Shown here in pieces: positions 24,889 to 32,754 of a DNA stretch of 39,511 nucleotides; positions within the stretch are counted from its first letter, which is position 1, and every line of letters begins with the position of its first letter. The stretch lies in contig JAFAYM010000256.1 in the NCBI GenBank assembly GCA_019240395.1, forward strand, positions 1 through 39,511. Direction: 5' to 3'. The notes under the pieces are model-generated. The model did not search any database and had not been told where the DNA came from. It worked only from the letters and a program-made list of their open reading frames with translations. A program made the position numbers and the translations under genes. The stretch comes from Acidisphaera sp. (lineage in GTDB: Bacteria; Pseudomonadota; Alphaproteobacteria; Acetobacterales; Acetobacteraceae).

Positions 24889-27369
24889 GTGAAGATCATC
24901 GGGTGCATCACGCAGCAGCATGACCTCAGGCTGGTGTTGCTGGCAGCGTTGATCTGCGCCACCGCCTGCTTCACCAGCTTCAACATGCTTTCGCGCGCCG
25001 CGGTGACGACCCGGCTGGCCCGCGCAAGCTGGGTGGGCGGTGCGGCGTTCGCCTTCGGCCTGGGTGTCTGGGCGACGCATTTCGTCGCCGAGCTGGCGTT
25101 CGAGCCCGGCCTGCCGGTCAGCTACGAGTTCTACGCGACCCTGCTTTCGGCGACCATCGCCATCATCGGTGCGCTGATCGCGCAGCTGATCTACCTGACG
25201 GCGCCGGAGCAGGGCTTCGCCGTGGCGGCGAGCGGCCTGGTGCTCGCCGCCGCAATCGGCGCCATGCACTTCACCGGGATGGCGGCGATGCGGGTCCCCG
25301 GCAGCATCGATTTCAACGCGCGCTATGTCGCGGCGGCGCTGCTCGACGGTGGCCTGCTCTGCATGGTGGCCCTGAAGTTCGGCGCCCCCCTGCACAAGCT
25401 CGGCAACCGGCTGCTTGGGGCCGGCTGCCTGTGCCTGGCGATCTGCAGCCTGCACTTCATCGGCATGGCGGCGGTAACCATCGTCCCGGGTTCGATGCTC
25501 GACCGGCACGAGACGCTGCTGGCCTCCGGGCCGCTGGCCGTCATCGTCGCCACGGTGACCATCGCCATCCTCGTGCTGAGCCTCTCCGGCTCCGTCCTGG
25601 ACCAGCATCTGTCGGCGCTCGCCGATCGTGAGGCCCAGCGGCTGCGCCAGCTCGCGGAAGCCACGTTCGAGGGGATCCTGATCCATCGGCAGGGCACCGT
25701 GCTCGACGCCAACAATGCGCTCTGCCGGCTGATCGGCACCGAGGTCGGCCAGGTGCGCGGCCGCAGCGTGTTGGACTTCGTCGCGCCTGGCTCGGCCGAG
25801 CTGGTTCGCGAAAGGCTGCGGACCCTGGAAAGGCAGGGGAAGCTGGCGGGGAGTGCCGAGATCGAGCTGCTCACCGTCGCCGGCGAGACCCTCCCGGTGG
25901 AGATCCTCTCGCGCAGCATCGAGCACGACGGCAGACCGGCGACCGTGGTCGCCCTGCGCGATCTCTCCGAGCGCAAGCGTGCCGAGGACATGATCCGCCA
26001 TCTGGCGCATCACGACGCGCTGACCGCCCTGCCCAACCGGTTCCTGTTCGCCGACCGCCTCTCCCAAGCGCTCGAGATGGCGGGGCGGGCGCAGCACGGC
26101 CTGGCCGTGTTGTGCATCGATCTCGACCGCTTCAAGTTCGTCAACGATCTGCTCGGGCATCAAGGCGGCGATCAGCTGCTGAAGCAGGTCGCGGAAAGGC
26201 TGCGCGCGGCGATCCGGAGCATGGACACCGTCGCGCGCCTCGGCGGGGACGAGTTCGCCATCGTGCAGCCGCTGACCGAGGGCCCCGACGCGGCAGCCAG
26301 CCTGGCGGCTCGGCTGGTCGAGGCCCTGTCGCTTCCCTTCGAGGTCGATGGGCAGCAAATGGAAATCGGCGCCAGCATCGGCATCAGTATCTTTCCGGGC
26401 GATGGCGATACCGGCCCGAAACTGCTGAAGAACGCCGATACCGCGCTGTACCGCGCGAAGCGCGATGGCCGCGGCCGCTTCTGCTTCTTCGAGCCGGGGA
26501 TGGACATGCGGCTGCAGGAGCGCCGGGCGCTCGAGCAGGATCTGCGCCATGCCCTCGATCGCGGCGAGATGGACGTCGAGTACCAGCCTTTATTTGATTG
26601 CCGCTCCGGCGACATCGAAGGCTTTGAGGCGCTGCTGCGCTGGAATCACCCGATTCGGGGCCGGGTGGCGCCGACCGATTTCATCCCGGTGGCCGAGGAA
26701 TCCGGGCTGATCGCGGCGCTCGGGCAATGGGTGCTGCAAACCGCCTGCGCCGAGGCGGCGTCGTGGAGCCGACCGCTGCGAATCGCCGTCAACCTCTCGC
26801 CGACGCAATTCCGCCAGCACGACCTGCCGGCGATCGTCGCCGCGGTGCTGGCGCGGACCGGGCTGGCCGCCCATCGCCTGGAGCTCGAGGTGACCGAGAG
26901 TCTGCTGATCGACGACACCGCGCATGCCCTCGAGATTCTCAACCAACTGAAGCGGCTCGGAGCGCGCATTTCGCTCGACGATTTCGGAACCGGCTATTCC
27001 AGCCTCAGCTATCTGCGCCGCTTCCCCTTCGACAAGCTCAAGATCGACAAATCCTTCGTCCAGGCGTTCGGTGAGGATCAGGAGGCCGCCGCCATCATCC
27101 GGGCCATCGTGGCACTCGGCCGCAGCCTGCATCTTTCGGTGACCGCAGAAGGCGTGGAAACCGCCGCTCAGCTCGAGCTGCTGCAGAAGCAGCAATGCAA
27201 CCAGGTGCAAGGCTTCCTGCTGAGCCGCCCGCTTTCCGCCGCACAGCTCGCCTCGCTGGTGGCTGCATCGCCGAGCGGCGATGAGCCGCCGGCCCGGCTC
27301 CCGCTCGACTCGGCCGGCCAGCCGCTTCCGGCCGGCCGCGCTCGCCTCCCCGCCCAGGCGGCGGGATGA
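24889..27369 (+). CDS. MHYT-PAS-GGDEF-EAL c-di-GMP signalling protein
   Basis: 826 codons from GTG. Residues 1-240 are an MHYT-type membrane sensor with repeated His/Met motifs (WATHFVAELAF, GAMHFTGMAAM, SLHFIGMAAV), thought to bind a metal and sense a gas. A PAS domain follows (about 247-362), then GGDEF (intact GGDEF at 452-456, inhibitory I-site RSMD five residues before it), then EAL (EALLRW at 580, NLSPTQF, EVTES, LDDFGTGYSS, KIDKSF, AEGVET). Cyclase and phosphodiesterase sites are both complete, so the net activity cannot be predicted. The start fits because the first membrane segment begins at residue 12. A 7-bp hairpin follows the stop. Confidence 0.96.
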   Translation: MKIIGCITQQHDLRLVLLAALICATACFTSFNMLSRAAVTTRLARASWVGGAAFAFGLGVWATHFVAELAFEPGLPVSYEFYATLLSATIAIIGALIAQLIYLTAPEQGFAVAASGLVLAAAIGAMHFTGMAAMRVPGSIDFNARYVAAALLDGGLLCMVALKFGAPLHKLGNRLLGAGCLCLAICSLHFIGMAAVTIVPGSMLDRHETLLASGPLAVIVATVTIAILVLSLSGSVLDQHLSALADREAQRLRQLAEATFEGILIHRQGTVLDANNALCRLIGTEVGQVRGRSVLDFVAPGSAELVRERLRTLERQGKLAGSAEIELLTVAGETLPVEILSRSIEHDGRPATVVALRDLSERKRAEDMIRHLAHHDALTALPNRFLFADRLSQALEMAGRAQHGLAVLCIDLDRFKFVNDLLGHQGGDQLLKQVAERLRAAIRSMDTVARLGGDEFAIVQPLTEGPDAAASLAARLVEALSLPFEVDGQQMEIGASIGISIFPGDGDTGPKLLKNADTALYRAKRDGRGRFCFFEPGMDMRLQERRALEQDLRHALDRGEMDVEYQPLFDCRSGDIEGFEALLRWNHPIRGRVAPTDFIPVAEESGLIAALGQWVLQTACAEAASWSRPLRIAVNLSPTQFRQHDLPAIVAAVLARTGLAAHRLELEVTESLLIDDTAHALEILNQLKRLGARISLDDFGTGYSSLSYLRRFPFDKLKIDKSFVQAFGEDQEAAAIIRAIVALGRSLHLSVTAEGVETAAQLELLQKQQCNQVQGFLLSRPLSAAQLASLVAASPSGDEPPARLPLDSAGQPLPAGRARLPAQAAG

Positions 27370-27373
27370 CGCA

Positions 27374-27391
27374 TCTGCCGTTCACGGCAGA
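27374..27391 (+). terminator. Hairpin after the MHYT-GGDEF-EAL gene
   Basis: TCTGCCG-TTCA-CGGCAGA, a perfect 7-bp stem with a 4-base loop, 4 bases after the stop codon. No T-run, so termination strength is unclear. Confidence 0.5.
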
Positions 27392-27509
27392 CACGCAGTC
27401 GTGCGCTCTGACGGATTTAAGATGATCGGCTGACACACCCTTGACGCTGGGCCCGGTTCAATTGGACGGCAGGAAGAAGGACCTGCCGGCAACGGAGTGC
27501 AGGGGCGCA

Positions 27510-27827
27510 ATGGCGAACAATGGCAGGCCGGAATCGGCGCTCGGCGTTACCACGGACATAACCTCGTTCGGCATCGAGGAGCTCCTCGGGGCGGTCGACC
27601 GGGCAGCGCAATCAGGCAATCAAACCGCCGCGGAATGGATCGTGCAAATGATCTACGACACCCTGGACAGGGCGGTCCCGCAACGAAGTCTCGGCCGGCG
27701 GGGTGCCCGGACGACCTCTGACGGCTTCTCCCGCGCCACCGCGGCGATGGAGCTGAAGGGCGGCCGATCACCGGCGCGGAGGGGATCGGCTCAGTGGATG
27801 CCGGCGAGGCGCAGACCGGTTTCGTAA
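27510..27827 (+). CDS. Hypothetical small protein
   Basis: 105 codons. The central part ITSFGIEELLGAVDRAAQSGNQTAAEWIVQMIYDTLDRA reads like a genuine amphipathic helical protein. The C-terminal 40 residues are Arg-rich and less convincing, and the last 37 bases overlap the end of the opposite-strand regulator gene. ATG at 27510 has GGGG a few bases upstream. No family recognised. It could be a real small regulator or a chance frame; treat as tentative. Confidence 0.35.
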   Translation: MANNGRPESALGVTTDITSFGIEELLGAVDRAAQSGNQTAAEWIVQMIYDTLDRAVPQRSLGRRGARTTSDGFSRATAAMELKGGRSPARRGSAQWMPARRRPVS

Positions 27828-29827
27828 AGGAGGCGATCCTCGGGCCGGACGTGGCGCATTGTGGCCAGCGCTCGCTGGACGCTGAAATCGGGCTCGATCT
27901 GCACCAGCTTGGCGCGAATCTCCTCGATCTCGGCGCGCAGCCCAAGGTGACCGAGGGCGGCAATCTGCGCTTTGAGTGTCGAGGAAAACCACGGATTGAG
28001 CTCGATCGCGCGGTGTCCGATGTTCACCACGGTATCGAAATCCCCCTTCATCAGGTGGGCGATCATCAACGCCATGTCGAAGAAGTAGGAGTGCGGATCG
28101 AGCGGCGACAGCTTGATGGCCTGACGGACCAGCCGCAGCGCTTCGTCGTGTTCGCCGCGGTAGCTCTGGGTCAGCCCGGAGAGCACCCAGGCGAGCGGCA
28201 GATTGGGATTGGCCACAATGGCGCGCGAATGCAGCGCGCGCGCCTCCTCGAGCCGGCCGTAGAGGAAGGCACGCACGTGTCCGGCAATGGTCAGCCCGCG
28301 GGCGTCGGTCGGATCAAGCGCCACGGCACGCTCGGCGGCGGCCCCGGCCCGGCGCATTGCCTCCGTGCTGCTTTCCGCCCAGCCTTGCCCGATCAGGAAG
28401 ATGTTCCAGCAGGCCAGCCAGCCATGGGCGGCCGCATCCTGCGGATCGAGGGCGACGGCCCGGCGCAGCAGGTCACCGGCGCGGTTGAAGGCGTCGCGAT
28501 CCAGCTGGTAAATGCATGGCACCGCTTGCAGCACCAGGTCCTCGGCGGTCAGATCGGCTGACGGTCCGTCCGCTCCGTTTCGGCTGGAGCCGTTTGCCTG
28601 ATAGCCGTTAGGACCCGCCTGCATCAGCAACGCCGTGTCGACCTGGGCGGCGATTTGGCCGGCGATCTGATCCTGCAGTGACAGGAGGTCGTCGGCCTCG
28701 TGGTCGAATCGCTGGACCCAGATCGCCTCTCCGGAGGCCCGCAGATCGAGCAGGCGCATCATCACCCGGACCCGTCCTCGTGATTTCTGGACGGTGCCGT
28801 CAAGGATGAAGCCGAAACCCTGCTGGCGAATATCAAGACCCACGCTCCCGGTTTCGGCTTCCAGGCGGGAAATCGAGAGATCGGACAGGACCGAGATGTG
28901 ACGGAAGCGAGCCAGCGCCGTCGTGATTTCCTCGGCCAAGCCGACCGAGAGGCTTGGATCGGTCTCCTGGCCGATATCGCGAGGCGGCAAGACCGCGACG
29001 CGGATGCCGCGGCCGAGCAGGCGGCCGGGGGTACGAATGTTGGAGTTCGGCCGCAGGATGCCGCCGGATTGCTCTGCCCATCTGATGTCAGCGACGATCG
29101 CCTCGGTTTCCGGGGAGGGCGCGGTTTTCAGCAGGTCGGCAAGCACTTTCTTGCAGCGGGCATACAGTTCGACCACCAGGGCGCGCTCGCCGCGCTCGGC
29201 ATGCGCCCGCATCAAGGCGCGCCAGGCGTCCTCATGTGTCGGGTCGAGCGTCAGCAGCCGGTCAGCCGCCGTGATCACCGCGTCGGGCTCGGTCTGCTGC
29301 AGCAGGGCGGCACGGGCGATCTGCCGGGCCGCATCGCCGAGTCGCCGGCGCTCGATGGCGAGCCATTTGTCAAAAGCAGGATCGAGGCCGGAGAGCTCTT
29401 CAAGAAACTCGCCCTGGATCAGCGCCAGCGGCTCCGGCCGCTCGGCCGTCGCGCGGGCCAGTTCGTGGACGTCGGCCAGTATCCCATCGGCGTTCAGGGC
29501 GACGGCAAAGCGGTCGGCCCGCAGCAGCGACGGCGTGATCGGCGCAAGGCACTCCGCCAGATCATGCAGCGCTTGCCGCAATGAGCCGCGCGCCTGATCG
29601 GCTCCCCGCTGGCTCCAGAGCAGCCGCCACAAGGTCGGACGCAGCACCGAGGCCGGCGCCGACACGGTCAGCACCGCGAGCAACCCCCGAGCCTTGCGCG
29701 ACCGCGGCAGGACCAGCGCCCGGCCGTCGACCCACGCCTCCATCTGGCCGAAGAGCTTCAGGCGGAGCACGGGCGCACTCGGCTCATCCGATGAGGGGGA
29801 GACAGTGGCATTCACCTCCCTGTCCAT
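27791..29827 (-). CDS. BTAD-family transcriptional regulator with TolB-like and TPR domains
   Basis: 678 codons. An N-terminal winged-helix part (about 18-115, LRLKLFGQMEAWVDGRALVL ... SRKARGLLAVL ... ARGSLRQALHDL) is followed by the BTAD helical domain (DKWLAIERRRLGDAARQIARAAL ... HEDAWRALMRAHAERGERALVVELYARCKKVL). Next is a TolB/FlgO-like alpha/beta domain (IRVAVLPPRDIG ... VGLAEEITTALARFRHISVL). The C-terminal half is TPRs (RAVALDPQDAAAHGWLACW; RAVALDPTDARGLTIAGHV; QAIKLSPLDPHSYFFD). This is the SARP-like architecture of one-component activators, here without nucleotide cyclase motifs. It is divergent from the 70-residue repeat-peptide gene and so probably controls that locus. The start Met is chosen by domain extent; the SD is poor. 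Confidence 0.85.
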   Translation of the reverse strand: MDREVNATVSPSSDEPSAPVLRLKLFGQMEAWVDGRALVLPRSRKARGLLAVLTVSAPASVLRPTLWRLLWSQRGADQARGSLRQALHDLAECLAPITPSLLRADRFAVALNADGILADVHELARATAERPEPLALIQGEFLEELSGLDPAFDKWLAIERRRLGDAARQIARAALLQQTEPDAVITAADRLLTLDPTHEDAWRALMRAHAERGERALVVELYARCKKVLADLLKTAPSPETEAIVADIRWAEQSGGILRPNSNIRTPGRLLGRGIRVAVLPPRDIGQETDPSLSVGLAEEITTALARFRHISVLSDLSISRLEAETGSVGLDIRQQGFGFILDGTVQKSRGRVRVMMRLLDLRASGEAIWVQRFDHEADDLLSLQDQIAGQIAAQVDTALLMQAGPNGYQANGSSRNGADGPSADLTAEDLVLQAVPCIYQLDRDAFNRAGDLLRRAVALDPQDAAAHGWLACWNIFLIGQGWAESSTEAMRRAGAAAERAVALDPTDARGLTIAGHVRAFLYGRLEEARALHSRAIVANPNLPLAWVLSGLTQSYRGEHDEALRLVRQAIKLSPLDPHSYFFDMALMIAHLMKGDFDTVVNIGHRAIELNPWFSSTLKAQIAALGHLGLRAEIEEIRAKLVQIEPDFSVQRALATMRHVRPEDRLLYETGLRLAGIH

Positions 29828-30201
29828 GGCTCCGAGTCGCTTCCCGCTCTTGATCCGTCGGGGTTCGTGGCAGCACGAACGGAGTAACCGCTCTAGACGG
29901 CCGCAAAAGCCGGTACAGGTCAAGCCTTCGTGCCCGCCGTGATAGTCTCACACAATCGCGTGAGATACCAGAGGCAGCCGCAAACCGACTTGTCCGGCCC
30001 AAAAAACCTCTGGAAAAGGGTTTATTCCAAGTGTAAGGAAACCAAACCGATTAATAAAGGTTGACGGTCTTGAACTTCCCGGCGAGGTTGAGAGTCGCCG
30101 GAAGCGGCTTACTGAAAGTGACATGGTAGTCATTGGGCCACTACTGTGCCTACTCTCCTGATACGCGGGCTCGAACACGACTATACAAGGTGAGGTTCAA
30201 A
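29828..30201. promoter_or_regulatory. Divergent, AT-rich control region of the repeat-peptide locus
   Basis: 374 bases between two divergent genes, clearly more AT-rich than anything else nearby (for example 29998-30060). Features seen: a perfect 6-bp inverted repeat TCTCAC-N8-GTGAGA at 29946-29965; a stem CCGGCGA-N9-TCGCCGG at 30079-30101; and TTGACG at 30061. No complete sigma70 promoter stands out in either direction. The inverted repeat is a plausible operator for the BTAD regulator; that is inference. Confidence 0.45.
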
Positions 30202-30414
30202 ATGGACACCAAGCAGCTGACTTCTACGCTCGTGGGGACGACGGCATGCCGCTTGGCGCCGGCCAGACCCATGGTCGCCATTGCCGATCCCAACACCGTG
30301 CGCATCGGCGCCGGCCTGAAGGGCCTGCCCGCCGCCAAGCCCGCCGCCGCCATCGCCGACCCCAGCCGCGTCCGCATCGGCGCCGGTCTCAAGGGCCTGC
30401 CCCGGCGCACTTGA
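30202..30414 (+). CDS. Two-repeat small peptide, candidate RiPP precursor
   Basis: 70 codons. ATG at 30202 has AAGGTGAGG just upstream. A polar leader (MDTKQLTSTLVGTTACRLAP, one Cys) is followed by two copies of a segment: AIADPNTVRIGAGLKGLP (26-43) and AIADPSRVRIGAGLKGLP (50-67), with a 24-residue period and tail RRT. Sixteen of 18 residues are identical. At DNA level 8 of 54 bases differ, and 5 of those are silent, so the peptide sequence appears conserved under selection. It is not a signal peptide or a membrane protein. A strong hairpin follows, then a DUF6065-like gene and an exporter. Leader plus repeated core is typical of multicore ribosomal peptide precursors; that role is inference. 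It matches no family I recognise. Confidence 0.7.
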   Translation: MDTKQLTSTLVGTTACRLAPARPMVAIADPNTVRIGAGLKGLPAAKPAAAIADPSRVRIGAGLKGLPRRT

Positions 30415-30438
30415 GCTAGCCGGTCGCTTCGGCAGTCG

Positions 30439-30474
30439 CACCGGAGGCGGAGCCCGGCTGCTCCACCTCCGGTG
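30439..30474 (+). terminator. Strong hairpin after the repeat-peptide gene (attenuator)
   Basis: A 15-bp stem with a single mismatch and a 6-base loop (left arm CACCGGAGGCGGAGC, right arm GCTCCACCTCCGGTG), 24 bases after the stop. No T-run follows, so it is more likely an mRNA stabiliser or partial terminator that makes the peptide transcript more abundant than the downstream genes. Confidence 0.75.
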
Positions 30475-30501
30475 TGGCCGGAGTGGCTCACCGCGGCTGG
30501 C

Positions 30502-30543
30502 ATCGTCACCCGGCTATCGTCACCCGGCTATCGTCACCCGGCT
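30502..30543 (+). repeat. 14-bp x 3 tandem repeat upstream of the DUF6065-like gene
   Basis: Three perfect copies of ATCGTCACCCGGCT (30502, 30516, 30530) and a broken fourth (ATCTTCAC). It ends 24 bases before the start codon at 30568. Fourteen is not a multiple of three, so gain or loss of a unit would alter the spacing of the untranslated leader. Confidence 0.92.
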
Positions 30544-30567
30544 ATCTTCACGAGGTACGGTGCAGCG

Positions 30568-31329
30568 ATGGATCAGCCGGCGGATGCCGAACAGACCGTG
30601 CGTTTCTTCCAGTTGGTGGCACCGGCGCGCGCGCCGCAGCGCGCAGACCGTTCTGCTGCCGGCACGATACCGCATCGTGCCGCGCAATACTGCGACGCCA
30701 TCACGGTGGCAGCCGCGTTCGGCTGGTACGTGTTTCCGCCGATGGATTTTCGCGTGTTGTGGGACGGCCGCGATCTCTTCTGGACCTATCACGGGGTCGA
30801 CGACTGGCTGGCGCTTGGGGCAGCGCAGTTCCCGGATTTCGCCGCGAGCTTTGATGCGCATGCTCCCGACGAGCTCAAGGGCTACGCCCCGCCGTTCCTG
30901 ACGGCGCTGCCCGAGCCCGGATTGCTGCAGATCTGGAGCGGCGTGATGGCGCGCACCCGCCCCGGCTGGAGCCTGCTCGTGCGCCCGCCGGCCAACCTGC
31001 CCCGCAGCGGCGGCTTCGACATGTACGAGGGCATCATCGAAAGCGACCGCTGGTTCGGTCCGTTGTTCATCAATTTGCGGCTGACCCGCACCCACGTGCC
31101 GGTGGACATCAATGGCGAATGGCCGCTGTTCCAGGTGCAGCCGATCCCGCAGCACGCGTATGCTGAAGCAACCCTGGGCGCTTCCGCCATAGTCAGCGGG
31201 CTGGAGAGCTTCAGCCCGCGGGATTGGCAGGATTACGATCGGACGGTGGTCCGCCCCGAGGGCAAGTCGGCGCATCAGATTGGCCACTATGCCGCCGCCA
31301 CGCGACGACGGCGCAAGCAGGCGAGTTAG
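30568..31329 (+). CDS. DUF6065-like protein
   Basis: 253 codons. The conserved pattern is AFGWYVFPPMDFRVLWDGRD, then TRPGWSLLVRPPANLPRSGGFDMYEGIIESDRWFGPLFINLRLTR and VPVDINGEWPLFQVQPIPQ. I match it to DUF6065, proteins of unknown biochemical function; the fit is by remembered pattern only. The C-terminus is basic (RRRRKQ). No signal peptide or membrane segment, so it is cytosolic. ATG at 30568 is preferred, since a GTG at 30472 would put the start inside the hairpin and force the 14-bp repeats into coding. GAGG lies about 12 bases upstream. Sitting between a repeat peptide and an exporter, it is a candidate peptide-modifying or peptide-binding protein. Confidence 0.75.
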   Translation: MDQPADAEQTVRFFQLVAPARAPQRADRSAAGTIPHRAAQYCDAITVAAAFGWYVFPPMDFRVLWDGRDLFWTYHGVDDWLALGAAQFPDFAASFDAHAPDELKGYAPPFLTALPEPGLLQIWSGVMARTRPGWSLLVRPPANLPRSGGFDMYEGIIESDRWFGPLFINLRLTRTHVPVDINGEWPLFQVQPIPQHAYAEATLGASAIVSGLESFSPRDWQDYDRTVVRPEGKSAHQIGHYAAATRRRRKQAS

Positions 31330-31379
31330 CACCTGCCGGCTGACGGGTCCTGCCGGACGCGATTTCCAAGGAGAGATGC

Positions 31380-32603
31380 GTGAGATCCGCCGGCCCGATC
31401 CGCTTCGCCGAGTTCGTGCTGATCGTCGCCACGCTCAGCGGTTTGACCGCGTTTTCCGTCGACAATGTCCTCCCGGCATTTCCGGCAATCGCGGGCCAGT
31501 TCCATCTGGCCGGTCAGAATGATGTGCAGTACCTCGTCTACACCTACGGCATCAGCTACGCGATCATGCAGCTCGTTTACGGCACGGTCTCCGACAGCGC
31601 GGGGCGCCGCCCGGTGGTCCTGTTCGGCTTGGCGGTGTATGCGGTTGCCAGCCTTCTCGGAACCTTCGCGGACAGCTTCCCGCAACTCCTGACGGCGCGC
31701 GTGTTGCAGGGCATCGGCGCCGCCTCTGCGCGGGTTCTCTCGATGGCGATCATCCGCGACCGCTATCACGGCAGCGACATGGCGCGGGTGCTGTCGCTGA
31801 CCTTGATGATGACCATCCTGCTGCCGGTTGTCGCGCCGTCAGCCGGGAGCCTGCTGCTGCTGGTCGGCAGCTGGCGGACCATCTTCGCCAGCATGGCCGT
31901 CATCCCCGTGCTCCTGTCGGTCTGGTTCGGCCTGCGCATGCCCGAGACGTTGCCGCCCGGACGCCGATCGCGCTTTTCCGCGCAGCGCATCCTGGCCGAT
32001 GCCGGGATCGTCGCGGCGACCCGCCGATCGGTCGCATATGCGACGGCGACCGGGCTGGTGATGGCCTGTCTCTACGCCTATGTCGGCTCGGCGCAGCAGA
32101 TCCTCGGCGGCACCTACCGGCTCGGCGGCCTGTTTCCGCTGTTGGTCGGCATGCTGGCCGCGGTGCTGAGCGTTGCTGCCTTCACCAATGCACGCCTGGT
32201 CAAGTCCATCGGCCTCTCGCGGCTGGCCCACGCCGCGCTCTGCGGCAATGCCGCCGTGGCTGTGATCCAGCTGTCCGTCGCCTACCTGTTCGGTGGCCAC
32301 CCTCCGCTGGCCTTGTTCTGCGTCATGATCGGCGGCAGCCTGTTCCTGTTCGGACTGATCATCCCGAATTTCAGCTCCCTTGCCCTCGAGCCGCTCGGCA
32401 GCGTCGCGGGCACCGCCGCCTCGATGCTCGGCGCCTACACCACCTTGATGGGTGCGGTGCTGGGACTGTTCGTCGGCCGGGCCTTCGACGGCACGATCCT
32501 GCCGCTGAGTATCGGTTTCGTCGTCTTCGGCCTGACAAGCCTGGCGACTGTCGCCTGGAGCGAGCGCGGCAGGCTGTTTCATGCCAGCCAGCAGGTCGCC
32601 TGA
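31380..32603 (+). CDS. MFS exporter, Bcr/CflA type
   Basis: 407 codons from GTG with AAGGAG 7 bases upstream. Twelve hydrophobic segments. The family markers are FSVDNVLPAFPAIAGQF in the first segment, the motif-A-like YGTVSDSAGRRPVVLFG loop, and LTARVLQGIGAASARVLSMAIIRD. These proteins export drugs, amino acids or peptides using the proton gradient. It starts 50 bases after the DUF6065-like stop, so it is probably the last gene of that operon and may export the peptide product or an unrelated compound. Two inverted repeats follow. Confidence 0.92.
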   Translation: MRSAGPIRFAEFVLIVATLSGLTAFSVDNVLPAFPAIAGQFHLAGQNDVQYLVYTYGISYAIMQLVYGTVSDSAGRRPVVLFGLAVYAVASLLGTFADSFPQLLTARVLQGIGAASARVLSMAIIRDRYHGSDMARVLSLTLMMTILLPVVAPSAGSLLLLVGSWRTIFASMAVIPVLLSVWFGLRMPETLPPGRRSRFSAQRILADAGIVAATRRSVAYATATGLVMACLYAYVGSAQQILGGTYRLGGLFPLLVGMLAAVLSVAAFTNARLVKSIGLSRLAHAALCGNAAVAVIQLSVAYLFGGHPPLALFCVMIGGSLFLFGLIIPNFSSLALEPLGSVAGTAASMLGAYTTLMGAVLGLFVGRAFDGTILPLSIGFVVFGLTSLATVAWSERGRLFHASQQVA

Positions 32604-32652
32604 TACCAGCCGGCGAAAGCGTTGACTCTTCCAACGCTCCCGCTGGCTGGTA
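32604..32652 (+). terminator. Long imperfect hairpin after the MFS gene
   Basis: TACCAGCCGGCGAAAGCGTTG and its near-complement (18 of 21 bases) separated by ACTCTTC. It begins at the base after the stop codon. Likely a terminator or repeat-derived 3' structure. Confidence 0.6.
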
Positions 32653-32692
32653 CCGCGCGCCGGGTTGGCGGGCGGCGGCGCGCCAGATAAAG

Positions 32693-32735
32693 GCGTCATA
32701 CCAACGGTCATTCTTTATGACCGTTGGTATGACGC
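32693..32735. repeat. Perfect 19-bp inverted repeat between convergent genes
   Basis: GCGTCATACCAACGGTCAT (32693-32711), loop TCTTT, then its exact reverse complement (32717-32735). It sits between the MFS gene and the convergent XRE gene, where it could end transcription from both sides. The sequence also looks like a dispersed intergenic palindrome. Confidence 0.9.
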
Positions 32736-32754
32736 GCACCGACGCGGTTTCGGC

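Noticed and set aside
30202-30414. Repeat peptide as PqqA, a lasso peptide or a lanthipeptide precursor
   Set aside because: There is no Glu-x-x-x-Tyr, no macrolactam-type core or Cys/Ser-rich core, and none of the matching enzymes lies nearby.
30502-30543. 14-bp tandem repeat as a CRISPR array
   Set aside because: Units are contiguous with no spacers, far too short, and no cas genes are present.
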